Assembly: GCF_001437435.1 (NCBI RefSeq)
Contig: NZ_JQCB01000002.1
Location: forward strand, 1 to 46,861
Source of the DNA: Furfurilactobacillus siliginis
GTDB taxonomy: Bacteria > Bacillota > Bacilli > Lactobacillales > Lactobacillaceae
Direction of reading: 5' to 3'
Length of the DNA: 46,861 nt
Below are positions 14,200 to 22,899 of this stretch, in pieces. The notes under the pieces were generated by a model. It was not told the DNA's origin and made no database searches. It saw nothing but the letters and a program-made list of their open reading frames with translations. How positions within the stretch are numbered: position 1 is the first letter of the stretch; every line of letters starts with the position of its first letter. The position numbers and the translations under genes are program-made.

Positions 14200-14203
14200 T
14201 ATA

Positions 14204-14233
14204 AGCGGTTAGTCATTAGACTGGGCGCTTTTT
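14204..14233 (+). terminator. Terminator-like hairpin before the packaging genes
   Basis: AGCGGTTAGTC-ATTA-GACTGGGCGCT pairs over 11 positions with one mismatch and two G-U pairs, followed by TTTTTA. The ribosome binding site of the next gene lies immediately after. It may act as an attenuator. Confidence 0.5.
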
Positions 14234-14248
14234 ATGTGGAGGAAAGAA

Positions 14249-14497
14249 ATGAAAAGTTCATTTGATCAGCGAGACATCTTGAAGATGACAGAGTTAGGCA
14301 TGAAGGGATTAGTAATGAATGTTGAGCAAAAGCAGGCTTGGAAGACAATGACAGATGCCTATTGGATTTGCTTCGATGAATCGAAGAGATTAGGCAAGAC
14401 CGACGTTCAAGCAATGTCGGCTGCTCAATCCTTAATGATTGCGTCTATGGCTGGATCAAACGGTGGCGATAGCAATGACTCTGATGAAAATATGTAA
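14249..14497 (+). CDS. Small protein preceding the HNH gene (82 residues)
   Basis: ATG 14249 has GGAGG 6 bases upstream; the ATG at 14234 overlaps that site and is not chosen. The product (MKSSFDQRDILKMTELGMKG..., ending SNGGDSNDSDENM) is mostly helical with a Gly/Asp/Ser tail. It overlaps the HNH gene by 23 bases, implying coupled expression. Function unknown. Confidence 0.6.
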   Translation: MKSSFDQRDILKMTELGMKGLVMNVEQKQAWKTMTDAYWICFDESKRLGKTDVQAMSAAQSLMIASMAGSNGGDSNDSDENM

Positions 14498-14996
14498 AGC
14501 AGCAGGCTGTCACAATCCAATACAGGCAGACCAACAGAACCCATACTGCACGGTACATGCATCTTATTATCGGCCACGGGAACATAAACGTAGCGAGACT
14601 AAACGTAGAAGTTATAGTCAGTACAATAAGTTCAAGCGAGACCAAGAAGCCAACGCTTTCTATCACTCCAAAGTGTGGACGCGAATCAGTAAGGAACTAA
14701 AGAGACAAGCGTACTTCACTTGCGAATGCTGTGGAAGAACGTACGACCAACCAGGCTACCTGGTCGTTGATCACGTTGTTCCAAGACGGGTAAATAAAAT
14801 AAGACAGCTTGATACAGGTAACCTCTGGGTAATCTGCAAGAGGTGCCACTACTGGAAGGGCGAACTGGAAAAGGAAATCTATACATCGCCGTCAGTGATT
14901 GACAACATAGATGTGGGAAATAAGTGGAATTCAGACAAATGTTCAGATTGGATTTTAAAAAAAGAATTAATTGTCGATTCGAAACACTCAATTTAA
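14475..14996 (+). CDS. HNH endonuclease of the packaging module
   Basis: The 173-residue protein carries an HNH nuclease domain (about 80-145): CECCGRTYDQPGYLVVDHVV, then NLWVICKRCHYWKGELEKE. The Asp-His of VVDHV, the Asn and the His of RCH form the metal site, and the CxxC pairs bind zinc. HNH proteins encoded next to the terminase are needed for cohesive-end cleavage in HK97-like phages. Candidate starts are ATG 14475 (GGTGG 8 bases upstream) and 14484. The longer frame from 14439 has no site. Confidence 0.85.
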   Translation: MTLMKICKAAGCHNPIQADQQNPYCTVHASYYRPREHKRSETKRRSYSQYNKFKRDQEANAFYHSKVWTRISKELKRQAYFTCECCGRTYDQPGYLVVDHVVPRRVNKIRQLDTGNLWVICKRCHYWKGELEKEIYTSPSVIDNIDVGNKWNSDKCSDWILKKELIVDSKHSI

Positions 14997-15000
14997 AAAA

Positions 15001-15014
15001 CACCCCCGCCCCTA
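15001..15014. other. Candidate cos site (GC-rich block)
   Basis: CACCCCCGCCCCTA is a sharply GC-rich block in an otherwise A/T-rich 100-base gap between the HNH and small terminase genes. Cos phages with an HNH-TerS-TerL arrangement often carry a C- or G-rich cleavage site in this position. Assignment rests on composition and location only. Confidence 0.35.
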
Positions 15015-15097
15015 TGCTGCTATGAGAGAGCTCACACATGTGCCGTTCGTCTCTGAAAATATGCAGAAATTAAAAAGTTTTGAAAGGGGGTATTTTG

Positions 15098-15607
15098 ATG
15101 GCAAATGTGAAACATGCAGGGAGAAAAAAGAATCTGTCAGCAGGCGATAAAAGCCGTTCTGATCAGCGAAAGCAGACGAACGATTTTCGCGACGCTCAGA
15201 AGAAAATGAAAGTGCTACAACCAACACCACCTAATCATCTGAATAAACGTGCGAAAGCATTATGGCGTGAACTTACCCCCGAACTTGTAAAACTCGGATT
15301 GATGAAACAAATCGATAAAGTCACCCTAGAGGTGTTTTGCACAACCTATGCAATGTACATCCAAGCTGAGCAAGATTTGGAAGAATTCGGGATGTATTTA
15401 GAGGCAAAAGATGGCACACCGGTTAAAAAAGCACCTCAAGTAATGATCATCAGCGACTGTGCTAGAACTTTGAAAATGCTTGGAGCTGATTTAGGACTCA
15501 ACTTCAACGCACGCAATCAAGAGATAACTGTTGTTGGTAGTACGAAAAACAATGTGACTAACTTAGAAAAGGCAAGGCAGGCGATAAACGTTGGTGCAAG
15601 AGTTTAA
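15098..15607 (+). CDS. terS: Terminase small subunit, P27 family
   Basis: The 169-residue DNA-recognition subunit has a basic N-terminus (KHAGRKKNLSAGDKSRSDQR), then the P27-type helical body (LNKRAKALWRELTPELVKLGLM; DKVTLEVFCTTYAMYIQAEQDL, shown in part; ISDCARTLKMLGADLGLN). ATG 15098 follows AAAGGGGG; an in-frame TTG at 15080 has no site. It overlaps the large terminase start by 17 bases. Confidence 0.9.
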   Translation: MANVKHAGRKKNLSAGDKSRSDQRKQTNDFRDAQKKMKVLQPTPPNHLNKRAKALWRELTPELVKLGLMKQIDKVTLEVFCTTYAMYIQAEQDLEEFGMYLEAKDGTPVKKAPQVMIISDCARTLKMLGADLGLNFNARNQEITVVGSTKNNVTNLEKARQAINVGARV

Positions 15608-17471
15608 TTTTACAGGTATCGAAGATATCAAAACCTTTATTGAGCCTTATAAGGAAGAGTACAAGCCACTTCTAGATGATTACAAAGACATTGCCACACA
15701 ATATGCTTTTAGGGTTCTGTTTACGGATGACTTTGCCACTAGCCGAGATGTTAAGTTAGCTAGTGTTCGGCATCTTCAAGATTTGAAGCGACAGGGTGAA
15801 GAAGACTTCCCATATACTTATGATTCTAAGTGGGTTGCAGCAATCGAATGGTTTGCGCGTAGCATTCCGGATCCAACAGATACGTCAAAGTTGATTGAAC
15901 CGATGGAGTGGCAATCATTTATTTTAGATTCGTTGATTGGATGGCGAAATAACGCTGAGGGAAGCCGATTTCACATTGCTATTGTCTCGGTAGCTCGTGG
16001 TCAAGGTAAAACGTGGTTGGCTTCGATTTTAGTCAACTTCTTTTACTTTATGATCGGTTGGAATGCGACCGCGCAAGACTTCTTAATTGCTAGTTACGAT
16101 AGTGATCACGCCAAGAAACTGTTCGAATATGTTTCGCTACAGGCCAAAAGCATTATTCAAATGCCTGATTTTGAGCAAGAAGCCAGAGAACGAGACGTAG
16201 CAGCGCAAACGTATCAGGTGATCGGTCGAAATAACAAGAACATTATTCGTGTTGGATCGTCACAAGCCGGCGGATTTGATAGTCGTCATAATCTGATTGC
16301 TGTCTACGATGAAATTGGTGCCATGGATCCGAAGTACAACGAAAGTATTAACCAGATTGTTTCGGGTCAGCAAAAGCTTGTTAATCGGCTCTTTCTTGAG
16401 ATTTCTACCGCTTATCCAAACGTAAAAGCGAAGTTTAAAGCCGACCAGGATAGTACTAGAAAACTGGTTGAAGATGATGCTAACAGAGATGGCGACGATA
16501 CTTTCATGATCATCTATTCTCAGGATAACGAGAACGAGGTATTTGAGCCTGATACGTGGGAGAAGTCCAATCCGCTATTAGCTTTACCAGAACAGAGTGA
16601 AACGCTCTTAGAAGCGCTCATAGGGCTTCGTGATAAGCAAGAACGTGAAGGTTCTCTGGCATCGTTTGCCAATAAGTCGATGAATATCTGGAGCAGAAGG
16701 TTTCAGAACAGTTTTCTGGGGCTTGATGTAATTCAAAAAGGCATTGTTGAATCTTTTATGACTCGAAAGAGGGATGTTTACATCGGATTTGATGCTAGTC
16801 AGGTAAATGACAATACAGCCTTTGGGTTCGAGTTTCCGTATACGGATCATCAAAAACAGTGTTTTTACGCAATGCAGTACAGTTTTATTCCGTTCGCACA
16901 GGCGAAGACGTTGGATGCAAAAATCAAACAGGATGGATTGGATTATGAAGTGCTTGCCAGTCAAGGATTCTGTGAAGTAACTAGACGACCAAGCGGAACA
17001 ATTGATGAACAACAGGTTTGGGAATGGCTAGTTGATTTCATTCGGATTAATCAGCTAAGAGTAAGAGCGATTGTCATCGATCCTAACTTAGCTGATTGGC
17101 TGACTAAGAAAGTTGAACATTATCAACCTGCTTGGCCGTTGTTCAGATTGGCACCAACTTCTTACAACTTATCAAACCCAACCAAAGATTTTCAGAACCG
17201 TTTTATAAATGGCGAAGTGAAGATAAAGAACGATCCTTTGCTGATTGACGGACTAAACAACGCATTTCTCAAAGAGGATAAGGGTGGTGCAATAAAAATT
17301 GATCGGCAAAATCGTACGAGTGATCATATCGATTCTACTGATGCACTGATTAATGCTCACTCACAAGCGCAGTATTATTTTGAAGATTATCACGATGAAG
17401 GATATAACCCGCTGAATGATATGGATAAATCGGAACGAAGAGACTTCTTTAAGTCCATGTTCGGTGGTTAG
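15591..17471 (+). CDS. terL: Terminase large subunit
   Basis: The 626-residue packaging motor has an N-terminal ATPase with Walker A ARGQGKTW (about 135-143) and a Walker B-like acidic pair in LIAVYDEIGAM. The C-terminal nuclease has YIGFDASQVNDNTAF and the terminal acidic motif DSTDALINAH. Length is typical of the HK97-type Terminase_1 family. The start is either TTG 15591 or GTG 15594, both inside the small-subunit gene. It is followed by a small membrane protein and the portal gene. Confidence 0.95.
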   Translation: MVQEFNFTGIEDIKTFIEPYKEEYKPLLDDYKDIATQYAFRVLFTDDFATSRDVKLASVRHLQDLKRQGEEDFPYTYDSKWVAAIEWFARSIPDPTDTSKLIEPMEWQSFILDSLIGWRNNAEGSRFHIAIVSVARGQGKTWLASILVNFFYFMIGWNATAQDFLIASYDSDHAKKLFEYVSLQAKSIIQMPDFEQEARERDVAAQTYQVIGRNNKNIIRVGSSQAGGFDSRHNLIAVYDEIGAMDPKYNESINQIVSGQQKLVNRLFLEISTAYPNVKAKFKADQDSTRKLVEDDANRDGDDTFMIIYSQDNENEVFEPDTWEKSNPLLALPEQSETLLEALIGLRDKQEREGSLASFANKSMNIWSRRFQNSFLGLDVIQKGIVESFMTRKRDVYIGFDASQVNDNTAFGFEFPYTDHQKQCFYAMQYSFIPFAQAKTLDAKIKQDGLDYEVLASQGFCEVTRRPSGTIDEQQVWEWLVDFIRINQLRVRAIVIDPNLADWLTKKVEHYQPAWPLFRLAPTSYNLSNPTKDFQNRFINGEVKIKNDPLLIDGLNNAFLKEDKGGAIKIDRQNRTSDHIDSTDALINAHSQAQYYFEDYHDEGYNPLNDMDKSERRDFFKSMFGG

Positions 17472-17484
17472 GAGGTGAATTTAA

Positions 17485-17670
17485 GTGGTTAATACTTTTG
17501 TGAACATGGTTAAAGACTTTTGGAAAAATTGGTTGACGGTCGTACTTTTTATTACTGGATTGTCATTGATTACCATAGCAGCCTTTATGTTTAATCAGGT
17601 TTTAGGGATGGCAGTTAGCGGTAGTTTTTGTGTTCTAGTAGCCTGTATTTTGGTTAAGGAGGGGAGATGA
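17485..17670 (+). CDS. Small membrane protein, DUF1056-like
   Basis: The 61-residue product with two hydrophobic helices (LTVVLFITGLSLITIAAFMF and GMAVSGSFCVLVACILV) fits DUF1056. That is a family of about 60-residue proteins regularly encoded between TerL and portal in Lactococcus and Lactobacillus phages. GTG 17485 is preceded by AGGAGGTGA. Its role in the head module is not known. Confidence 0.75.
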   Translation: MVNTFVNMVKDFWKNWLTVVLFITGLSLITIAAFMFNQVLGMAVSGSFCVLVACILVKEGR

Positions 17671-17675
17671 TTTGA

Positions 17676-18824
17676 TTGGGATTGCTAACACCACGTAATT
17701 ATCATAGAACAAAGGTAACAGATACGGCGTATCCGTCAGGTAGTGGGTTTTATTGGTCAAGCGTTGGGGGTTCACCTATTGCGTACGTGAATGCAGAGGG
17801 AGCGTTAAAAAACACGAACGTCTATGCAGTCATTAATAGAATCGCGAGTGACATTGCCTCAGCACATTTTAAAACTGAAAATAGATCTGCATTGAATCGA
17901 TTGGAACAGCCAAGCAGGCTGATCAGTCGATTTTCTTTTTGGCAAAGTATTTTAATTCAGCTCTGTTTATCTGGTAATGCGTATGTTCCGTTACCACAGA
18001 GTAATTTTGAAAACGTACCACCATCAGATGTGCAGATTAATTACTTGCCTGGTAACACAGGCATTATTTATACGTTTGCAGAGAGCAATGAACGTCAAAA
18101 GATGAACCTGCGTGATGATCAGACTTTACATTTTCGACTGATGCCTGACCCTGATTATCGTTATCTGATTGGGCGGTCACCGTTGGATAGTCTATCTGAT
18201 GCATTGACGATTGCAGACAAGACGATGAACTCGAATTTGAAGTCGTTGCAAAATCAAATCAATGCAGCTGGTCAGTTGAAAATTAGTAATGTAACCAACG
18301 ATAACCTTGATTTAGCAGACGCTAGAACAGAATTTGAAAAGGCGAATGCAGGTGATAACGCTGGTAGGTTAATGGTTCTGCCCGATGGCTTTGAATATAA
18401 ACAGTTCGAAATGAAGGCTGACGTTTTCAAAGCATTGAATGAAAATGCCAGCTTTTCTGCGGACCAAATTTCAAAAGCATTTGGTGTTCCAAGCGATATG
18501 CTCGGTGGGGGTTCTTCAACAGAGAGTCAGCACAGCAATAGTGAGCAAATCAAGGCACTGTATCTATCAAACTTGAACACTTATGTGCATCCGATTCTTG
18601 ATGAGCTTAAGCAAAAGCTAAACGCGCCAGATTTGGACCTTGATATCAAAGACATGCTAGATGTTGATGATTCTACGATGGTTGGTCAGATGAATACCTT
18701 GGTCAGCTCTGGCGCTATGAGCCCTAATCAGGCTCAGTTTATGCTTCAACGGTCTGGTTATCTGCCTGACGGCGTACCAGAGTATGACAATTCATGGAAA
18801 GGAGGAAAATCGAATGCCAATTAA
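17676..18824 (+). CDS. Portal protein, HK97 family
   Basis: The 382-residue protein forms the dodecameric DNA gateway of the head. Recognisable portal segments are VNAEGALKNTNVYAVINRIA, LIQLCLSGNAYVPL, LRDDQTLHFRLMPDP and AFGVPSDMLGGG (about 270). The start is TTG 17676, 5 bases after the previous stop, with GGGGAG 9 bases upstream. It overlaps the protease gene by 11 bases. Confidence 0.93.
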   Translation: MGLLTPRNYHRTKVTDTAYPSGSGFYWSSVGGSPIAYVNAEGALKNTNVYAVINRIASDIASAHFKTENRSALNRLEQPSRLISRFSFWQSILIQLCLSGNAYVPLPQSNFENVPPSDVQINYLPGNTGIIYTFAESNERQKMNLRDDQTLHFRLMPDPDYRYLIGRSPLDSLSDALTIADKTMNSNLKSLQNQINAAGQLKISNVTNDNLDLADARTEFEKANAGDNAGRLMVLPDGFEYKQFEMKADVFKALNENASFSADQISKAFGVPSDMLGGGSSTESQHSNSEQIKALYLSNLNTYVHPILDELKQKLNAPDLDLDIKDMLDVDDSTMVGQMNTLVSSGAMSPNQAQFMLQRSGYLPDGVPEYDNSWKGGKSNAN

Positions 18825-19506
18825 TGTAAAGGGAATGATAACCAATGATGATGATGCACCGTTTTATCGTGATTGGTTCGGTATGACAGTTGTTTCGCCG
18901 GCGGATATTCTTGATGCGTTGCCACGAGATGGATCTGATATCGATGTGGAAATTGCTTCTGATGGTGGTGAAGTTGATCCTGCTACAGAGATTTGTACTG
19001 CTTTGCGGAATTATCATGGAAACGTGACAGTTCAGATTGTTGCTAATGCATACTCCGCTGGAACAATCATCGCAATGGGTGCTGACAAAGTTCAAATGGC
19101 TCCTGGTGCAAAGATGATGATCCATAATGCATCAAGTGGAGCCGAAGGTAATTTTCATGATATGGAGCATGCTTCACAGATGTTGCAAACGACAAACAAG
19201 GCGATTGCGAATATGTACGCTGCTAAGACAGGTAAACCAGTGCAAGACTTTCTGGACCTAATGGATCAAGAAAAATGGTTAGATGCAGATGATGCAGTTG
19301 AGCTAGGATTAGCGGATGAAATACAGAATTTCGAGCCTGTCACTAATTCGATCGGTGGATCTAAGATTTCTCATCGAGCAGTACAGAAGATTCAAGACTT
19401 GGTTAAAGAGAATCGAAAACTTAAAAACGCACAAAATAGCCAACCTAGCAATCACGAACAACTCGTGCAAGCTAAGCTGGCTATTTTCTTAGACGAAGGA
19501 GAATAA
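18814..19506 (+). CDS. Clp-type prohead protease
   Basis: The 230-residue serine protease of the ClpP/S14 clan processes the capsid protein's N-terminal scaffold during maturation. Motifs include ASDGGEVDPATEI, the catalytic Ser in ANAYSAGTIIAMG (about residue 80), the His in MMIHNASSG (about 103), and a downstream Asp. ATG 18814 has GGAGGAAAA upstream; the longer frame from 18784 is not supported. The extended charged C-terminus (about 190-230) probably contacts the capsid. Confidence 0.93.
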   Translation: MPINVKGMITNDDDAPFYRDWFGMTVVSPADILDALPRDGSDIDVEIASDGGEVDPATEICTALRNYHGNVTVQIVANAYSAGTIIAMGADKVQMAPGAKMMIHNASSGAEGNFHDMEHASQMLQTTNKAIANMYAAKTGKPVQDFLDLMDQEKWLDADDAVELGLADEIQNFEPVTNSIGGSKISHRAVQKIQDLVKENRKLKNAQNSQPSNHEQLVQAKLAIFLDEGE

Positions 19507-19510
19507 ACAC

Positions 19511-20665
19511 ATGACTAAAGATGAATTACAAGCCTTATTTAACAAGGCAAGCATGAAAGCGTCTGATTTGAATGCCAAGGCGATTGCAGTTATTCAAAGT
19601 GATTCTTTTGATAAAGAGACATATGACGGTATTAAGAAGAATTTGAAGGATGCCAAGGCAAAACGTGATGCAATCCAAGAACAAATTGACGCGTATGACG
19701 AAGAACATCCTGAAAAACCAGAACCAACGGACAATAACCAAGGCACAGCACTTCCTTCAGGTCATGTTGGCACTACACGCGACCAGCAACGCAAGTCAAT
19801 GCGGAATTTCTTGAAGACGGGTGTCGTTACCACTGATTTGACTGGCGCGGGCTTATCCGATGGTTCAATTTTAATTCCTGAAACTATTTTGCCTGCCGAA
19901 CACGAAACACATCAATTTCCACGATTAGGAAACATGGTACGAACTGTTCAAGTATCAACTACGACTGGTAAGTTGCCAGTGTTCCAAGAATCTGGTGACA
20001 CATTGTCATTACACAAGGAATTTGATGAGACAACGCCTAGTTCAACACCACGAATTGTTCCAATTCCTTGGGATCTGCAAACGTACACTGGACGCTATGT
20101 GTTCTCACAAGACTTGATTTCAGATTCTAGTTACGATTGGGAAGCAGAATTTGGGAGTCGTTTAGTTGAACTTCAAAACAATACCGATGACATGTTGATT
20201 GCGAACAAACTGACCGATGGTATTACAGCGACTGCAACGACTGATTTAATTTCTGACATTAAACACGCTTTGAATAAGTTCTTCAAGCCGTTCGACAGCG
20301 CTCAAGCCTCGATTATTCTTTCACAGTCAGCATTTGATGAATTAGACAACATGAAAGACTCAACTGGACGCCCAATGGTTCAACCGGATGTTACACAAGC
20401 GACAGATGGCTTTATCAAGGGCAAGCCATTGGTAGTGCTTGATGATTTATTATTCCCTAAGGCTAAGGTCGGGGATGCAAATATCATCATTTCACCACTA
20501 CAAAAATCGATCATCAAGTTCCGGAATAATCAGATTACTGGTGAATTCCAAGACACACACGACATTTGGTACAAGTCTTTGGGTATGTACCTGCGTGAAG
20601 ATGTTGAGCAAGCTCGTAAGGACCTAATTTGCTTGATTTCATCATCTGCACCTTCTGGAAAGTAA
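19511..20665 (+). CDS. Major capsid protein, HK97 fold
   Basis: The 384-residue capsid precursor has an N-terminal coiled-coil delta domain (about 1-75, AKAKRDAIQEQIDAYDEEH), a linker, and the HK97 body. The body starts near TDLTGAGLSDGSILIPETIL, with later elements TGRYVFSQDLISDS, KGKPLVVLDDLLFP and YLREDVEQARKDL. The preceding protease would remove the delta domain. AAGGAG precedes the ATG, 4 bases after the protease stop. Confidence 0.94.
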   Translation: MTKDELQALFNKASMKASDLNAKAIAVIQSDSFDKETYDGIKKNLKDAKAKRDAIQEQIDAYDEEHPEKPEPTDNNQGTALPSGHVGTTRDQQRKSMRNFLKTGVVTTDLTGAGLSDGSILIPETILPAEHETHQFPRLGNMVRTVQVSTTTGKLPVFQESGDTLSLHKEFDETTPSSTPRIVPIPWDLQTYTGRYVFSQDLISDSSYDWEAEFGSRLVELQNNTDDMLIANKLTDGITATATTDLISDIKHALNKFFKPFDSAQASIILSQSAFDELDNMKDSTGRPMVQPDVTQATDGFIKGKPLVVLDDLLFPKAKVGDANIIISPLQKSIIKFRNNQITGEFQDTHDIWYKSLGMYLREDVEQARKDLICLISSSAPSGK

Positions 20666-20683
20666 TAACGGGGGGATGATCAC

Positions 20684-21028
20684 ATGGCAGGTGAAGTAAA
20701 GTCGGACGGTGTAACCGTTGAAAACATGCAGCAGTATTTAAACGTTGACGGAGATGACACAATACTGCAGGACTTGATCAATATGGCTGAAAAAGATGTT
20801 CAAGGCGCAATTGCTTCGGACATTGATTTGGAAAAATATCGTAAATACGATTTGTTCAATCAGGCGGTCAGGGTAATGGTGGACTTTACTTACTTTGGCC
20901 GTGGTGAGTTAGCTAAAACAGGTTTAGCTTATCCGCCGAGTTATCTTTATATGATCAATGGTATTAGATGGAAAATTCGGAGGGATGAACGTGAAAATAG
21001 CGGTGAACAGGTTCAACAAGACAGTTGA
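20684..21028 (+). CDS. Head-tail connector, gp6-like
   Basis: The 114-residue helical protein (VENMQQYLNVDGDDTILQDL; MAEKDVQGAIA; AVRVMVDFTYFGRGEL) matches the gp6-like connector family that docks under the portal. GGGGGGATG lies upstream of the ATG. It overlaps the next gene by 38 bases in another frame. Confidence 0.85.
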   Translation: MAGEVKSDGVTVENMQQYLNVDGDDTILQDLINMAEKDVQGAIASDIDLEKYRKYDLFNQAVRVMVDFTYFGRGELAKTGLAYPPSYLYMINGIRWKIRRDERENSGEQVQQDS

Positions 21029-21332
21029 GTTTGGTGCTATTGATTCTGTACCTAATGATGCGACTGGTGATTATGACGAGAAGTTTAAGGCGGTATATAC
21101 GGTGCATTGCGCATTGTATAATCGGAGCTTCATGCAGAATTACCAATTACTGGGTACAGAACTACAGGACACTATTGTGTTGGCTATTCGATCGGATTCC
21201 AGAATTAACCGCAAGTTGATTGCAAGGTTTAACAGTCATGATTACAAGATTATTGATGTCTCAAAGGACTCAACCGAAATGCCTGTTGCATACGACCTTG
21301 TGACTCTCAAGTTGATTGAGAAAGAAGGGTGA
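20991..21332 (+). CDS. Head closure (head-tail adaptor) protein
   Basis: The product is about 113 residues. The beta-rich sequence (IAVNRFNKTVEFGAIDS; GDYDEKFKAVYTVHCALYNR; SHDYKIIDVSKDS) fits the head-tail adaptor/stopper family that seals the filled head. I prefer GTG 20991, 6 bases after GGAGGG; an ATG at 20985 sits inside that site. Confidence 0.8.
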   Translation: MKIAVNRFNKTVEFGAIDSVPNDATGDYDEKFKAVYTVHCALYNRSFMQNYQLLGTELQDTIVLAIRSDSRINRKLIARFNSHDYKIIDVSKDSTEMPVAYDLVTLKLIEKEG

Positions 21333-21336
21333 AATA

Positions 21337-21738
21337 ATGGGATTAGAGGACCAATTACAGTCGTTTATGGAGCGTGCGAATAAACTTGTTCCCAACACAG
21401 AAACTAAATCGAAGATTACTAAAGCTGGTGCTGAGGCATACAAGAATCGGTTACGCGCACAGACTAAGGCAAAACATTATTCTTCACACAAGGACGAAAA
21501 GTACGGACACATGGCAGATAACATTGATTATGTAAATTCAAATATTGATGGTGTGAACGATGGTACCTCAGTAGTCGGGTGGAATAATCGTTATCACGCT
21601 ATGAACGCTAGATTTCTTAATGACGGGACTCGTAAGATTCAACCGGATCACTTTGTTGATGTTGCTCGTCGGAACTCCCGCGAAGCAATATTGCAGGCTG
21701 AAAAGGACGAGTACGAAAAACAAGTGGGTGGTAAATGA
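21337..21738 (+). CDS. HK97 gp10-like head-tail joining protein
   Basis: The 133-residue protein (MGLEDQLQSFMERANKLVPN; AEAYKNRLRAQTKAKHYSS; NDGTRKIQPDHFVDVARR) matches the gp10 family at the neck. ATG 21337 is preceded by AAGGGTG; the frame opens earlier at 21316 without a better site. It overlaps the next start (ATGATG). Confidence 0.85.
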   Translation: MGLEDQLQSFMERANKLVPNTETKSKITKAGAEAYKNRLRAQTKAKHYSSHKDEKYGHMADNIDYVNSNIDGVNDGTSVVGWNNRYHAMNARFLNDGTRKIQPDHFVDVARRNSREAILQAEKDEYEKQVGGK

Positions 21739-22130
21739 TGGAATTACCTGCAATTACTGGCGAGAAATTAATTCGGTCAGCTGGTTACAAGTGGCTTGAT
21801 AATATTTATCGCACATCTATTCCAAAGAATGCTCAACTTGATGGAAGCAATACCGACTTTTTAGTGACTGAGTACTTGAACGAGCCAACACGGTTTGGGA
21901 ATAGTCGTTTCAAGGGGTGGCTTATTGGTGTTGAGGTTCAACTTTTTTACAAAAAAGAACCGGATTCATCATTCAACATGATGGATTCAGAAATATCACT
22001 GGCCAGACTATTTGAAAAAGATGGTTGGTCAGTGAATCAATCGAAAAATCACATTAAAGACCCCGATACCGGACAGATATCGAAGGTCTTTTATTTTACA
22101 AAAAATATTAATTTGAAGGAGGCCAATTAA
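21735..22130 (+). CDS. Tail completion/terminator protein, DUF806-like
   Basis: The 131-residue protein (LPAITGEKLIRSAGYKWLDN; SRFKGWLIGVEVQLFYKKEP; MDSEISLARLFEKDGWSV) fits DUF806, the family at the tail-terminator position before the major tail protein in lactic-acid phages. Two consecutive ATGs make the exact start ambiguous by one codon. Confidence 0.8.
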   Translation: MMELPAITGEKLIRSAGYKWLDNIYRTSIPKNAQLDGSNTDFLVTEYLNEPTRFGNSRFKGWLIGVEVQLFYKKEPDSSFNMMDSEISLARLFEKDGWSVNQSKNHIKDPDTGQISKVFYFTKNINLKEAN

Positions 22131-22844
22131 ATGGCTGAAGAAAAAGCAGGAAGCACGAGTTTCCATGGTATTCAATGGATCACGTTTGGGATTCTCGATG
22201 AAACAGGGAAACTGATTGCTGACGCTACAAAAGGTGTTAGCGGAGATGGAATTTACCTCGTAGATGGTGATGGTCAAGGTGCTACTACAGCTAACGTTAC
22301 TGGACTTGAAACTAAGGGAACTCCACAGTGGGCTAACAACAAGATTAAGCGCCAAACGCATGGGAAGATGGCACCGGAAGTGGCCATCACGATGTTGGAC
22401 ATGCCATTCAAATTGTTACAGAAGTTAAAGGGATATGTTACTGACGGAAAAGGTGGCTGGGTATTATCAAGTGCCAATAAGCCTCATGTAGCTATGTTGA
22501 TTAAATCAACTGGTTTCGATGGGGAAGATTATTTTGAAGGCTTTGCTAACGGCGAATTGATTGAACCAGGTCATACGCATGGAACTGATACGACTAATGA
22601 GACCGATGCCAACACCGCATTAACTTACAGTGCATTAGTTCCTATTGACAATAAAATTTTCGTTGACGATAAAGGCAATCAACAGCCAATGAAGATGTGG
22701 GCATCAACTGATGAAGGCTTTGAAGAAGAATCAATGTATTCAGAAGTGTTTGGCGGTTTCAAGCCAAATGCTGGTGATAACGTTTCAAATAGTTCATCGG
22801 CAACAGATCATACAACGACAGTTCCTAACGGAGCAGCTAGCTAA
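22131..22844 (+). CDS. Major tail protein, phi13-like
   Basis: The 237-residue tail-tube subunit starts MAEEKAGSTSFHGIQWITFG and has the repeated beta pattern of the family (KGVSGDGIYLVDGDGQGATT; RQTHGKMAPEVAITMLDMPF). A C-terminal Ser/Thr tail follows. GAAGGAGG lies 8 bases before the ATG. It is followed by a 55-base gap and the tail chaperone genes. Confidence 0.9.
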   Translation: MAEEKAGSTSFHGIQWITFGILDETGKLIADATKGVSGDGIYLVDGDGQGATTANVTGLETKGTPQWANNKIKRQTHGKMAPEVAITMLDMPFKLLQKLKGYVTDGKGGWVLSSANKPHVAMLIKSTGFDGEDYFEGFANGELIEPGHTHGTDTTNETDANTALTYSALVPIDNKIFVDDKGNQQPMKMWASTDEGFEEESMYSEVFGGFKPNAGDNVSNSSSATDHTTTVPNGAAS

Positions 22845-22899
22845 TAGATAAAAAGACAGAGACGATTACGGTGAGACGATAACAAATTCGGAGGGAACT

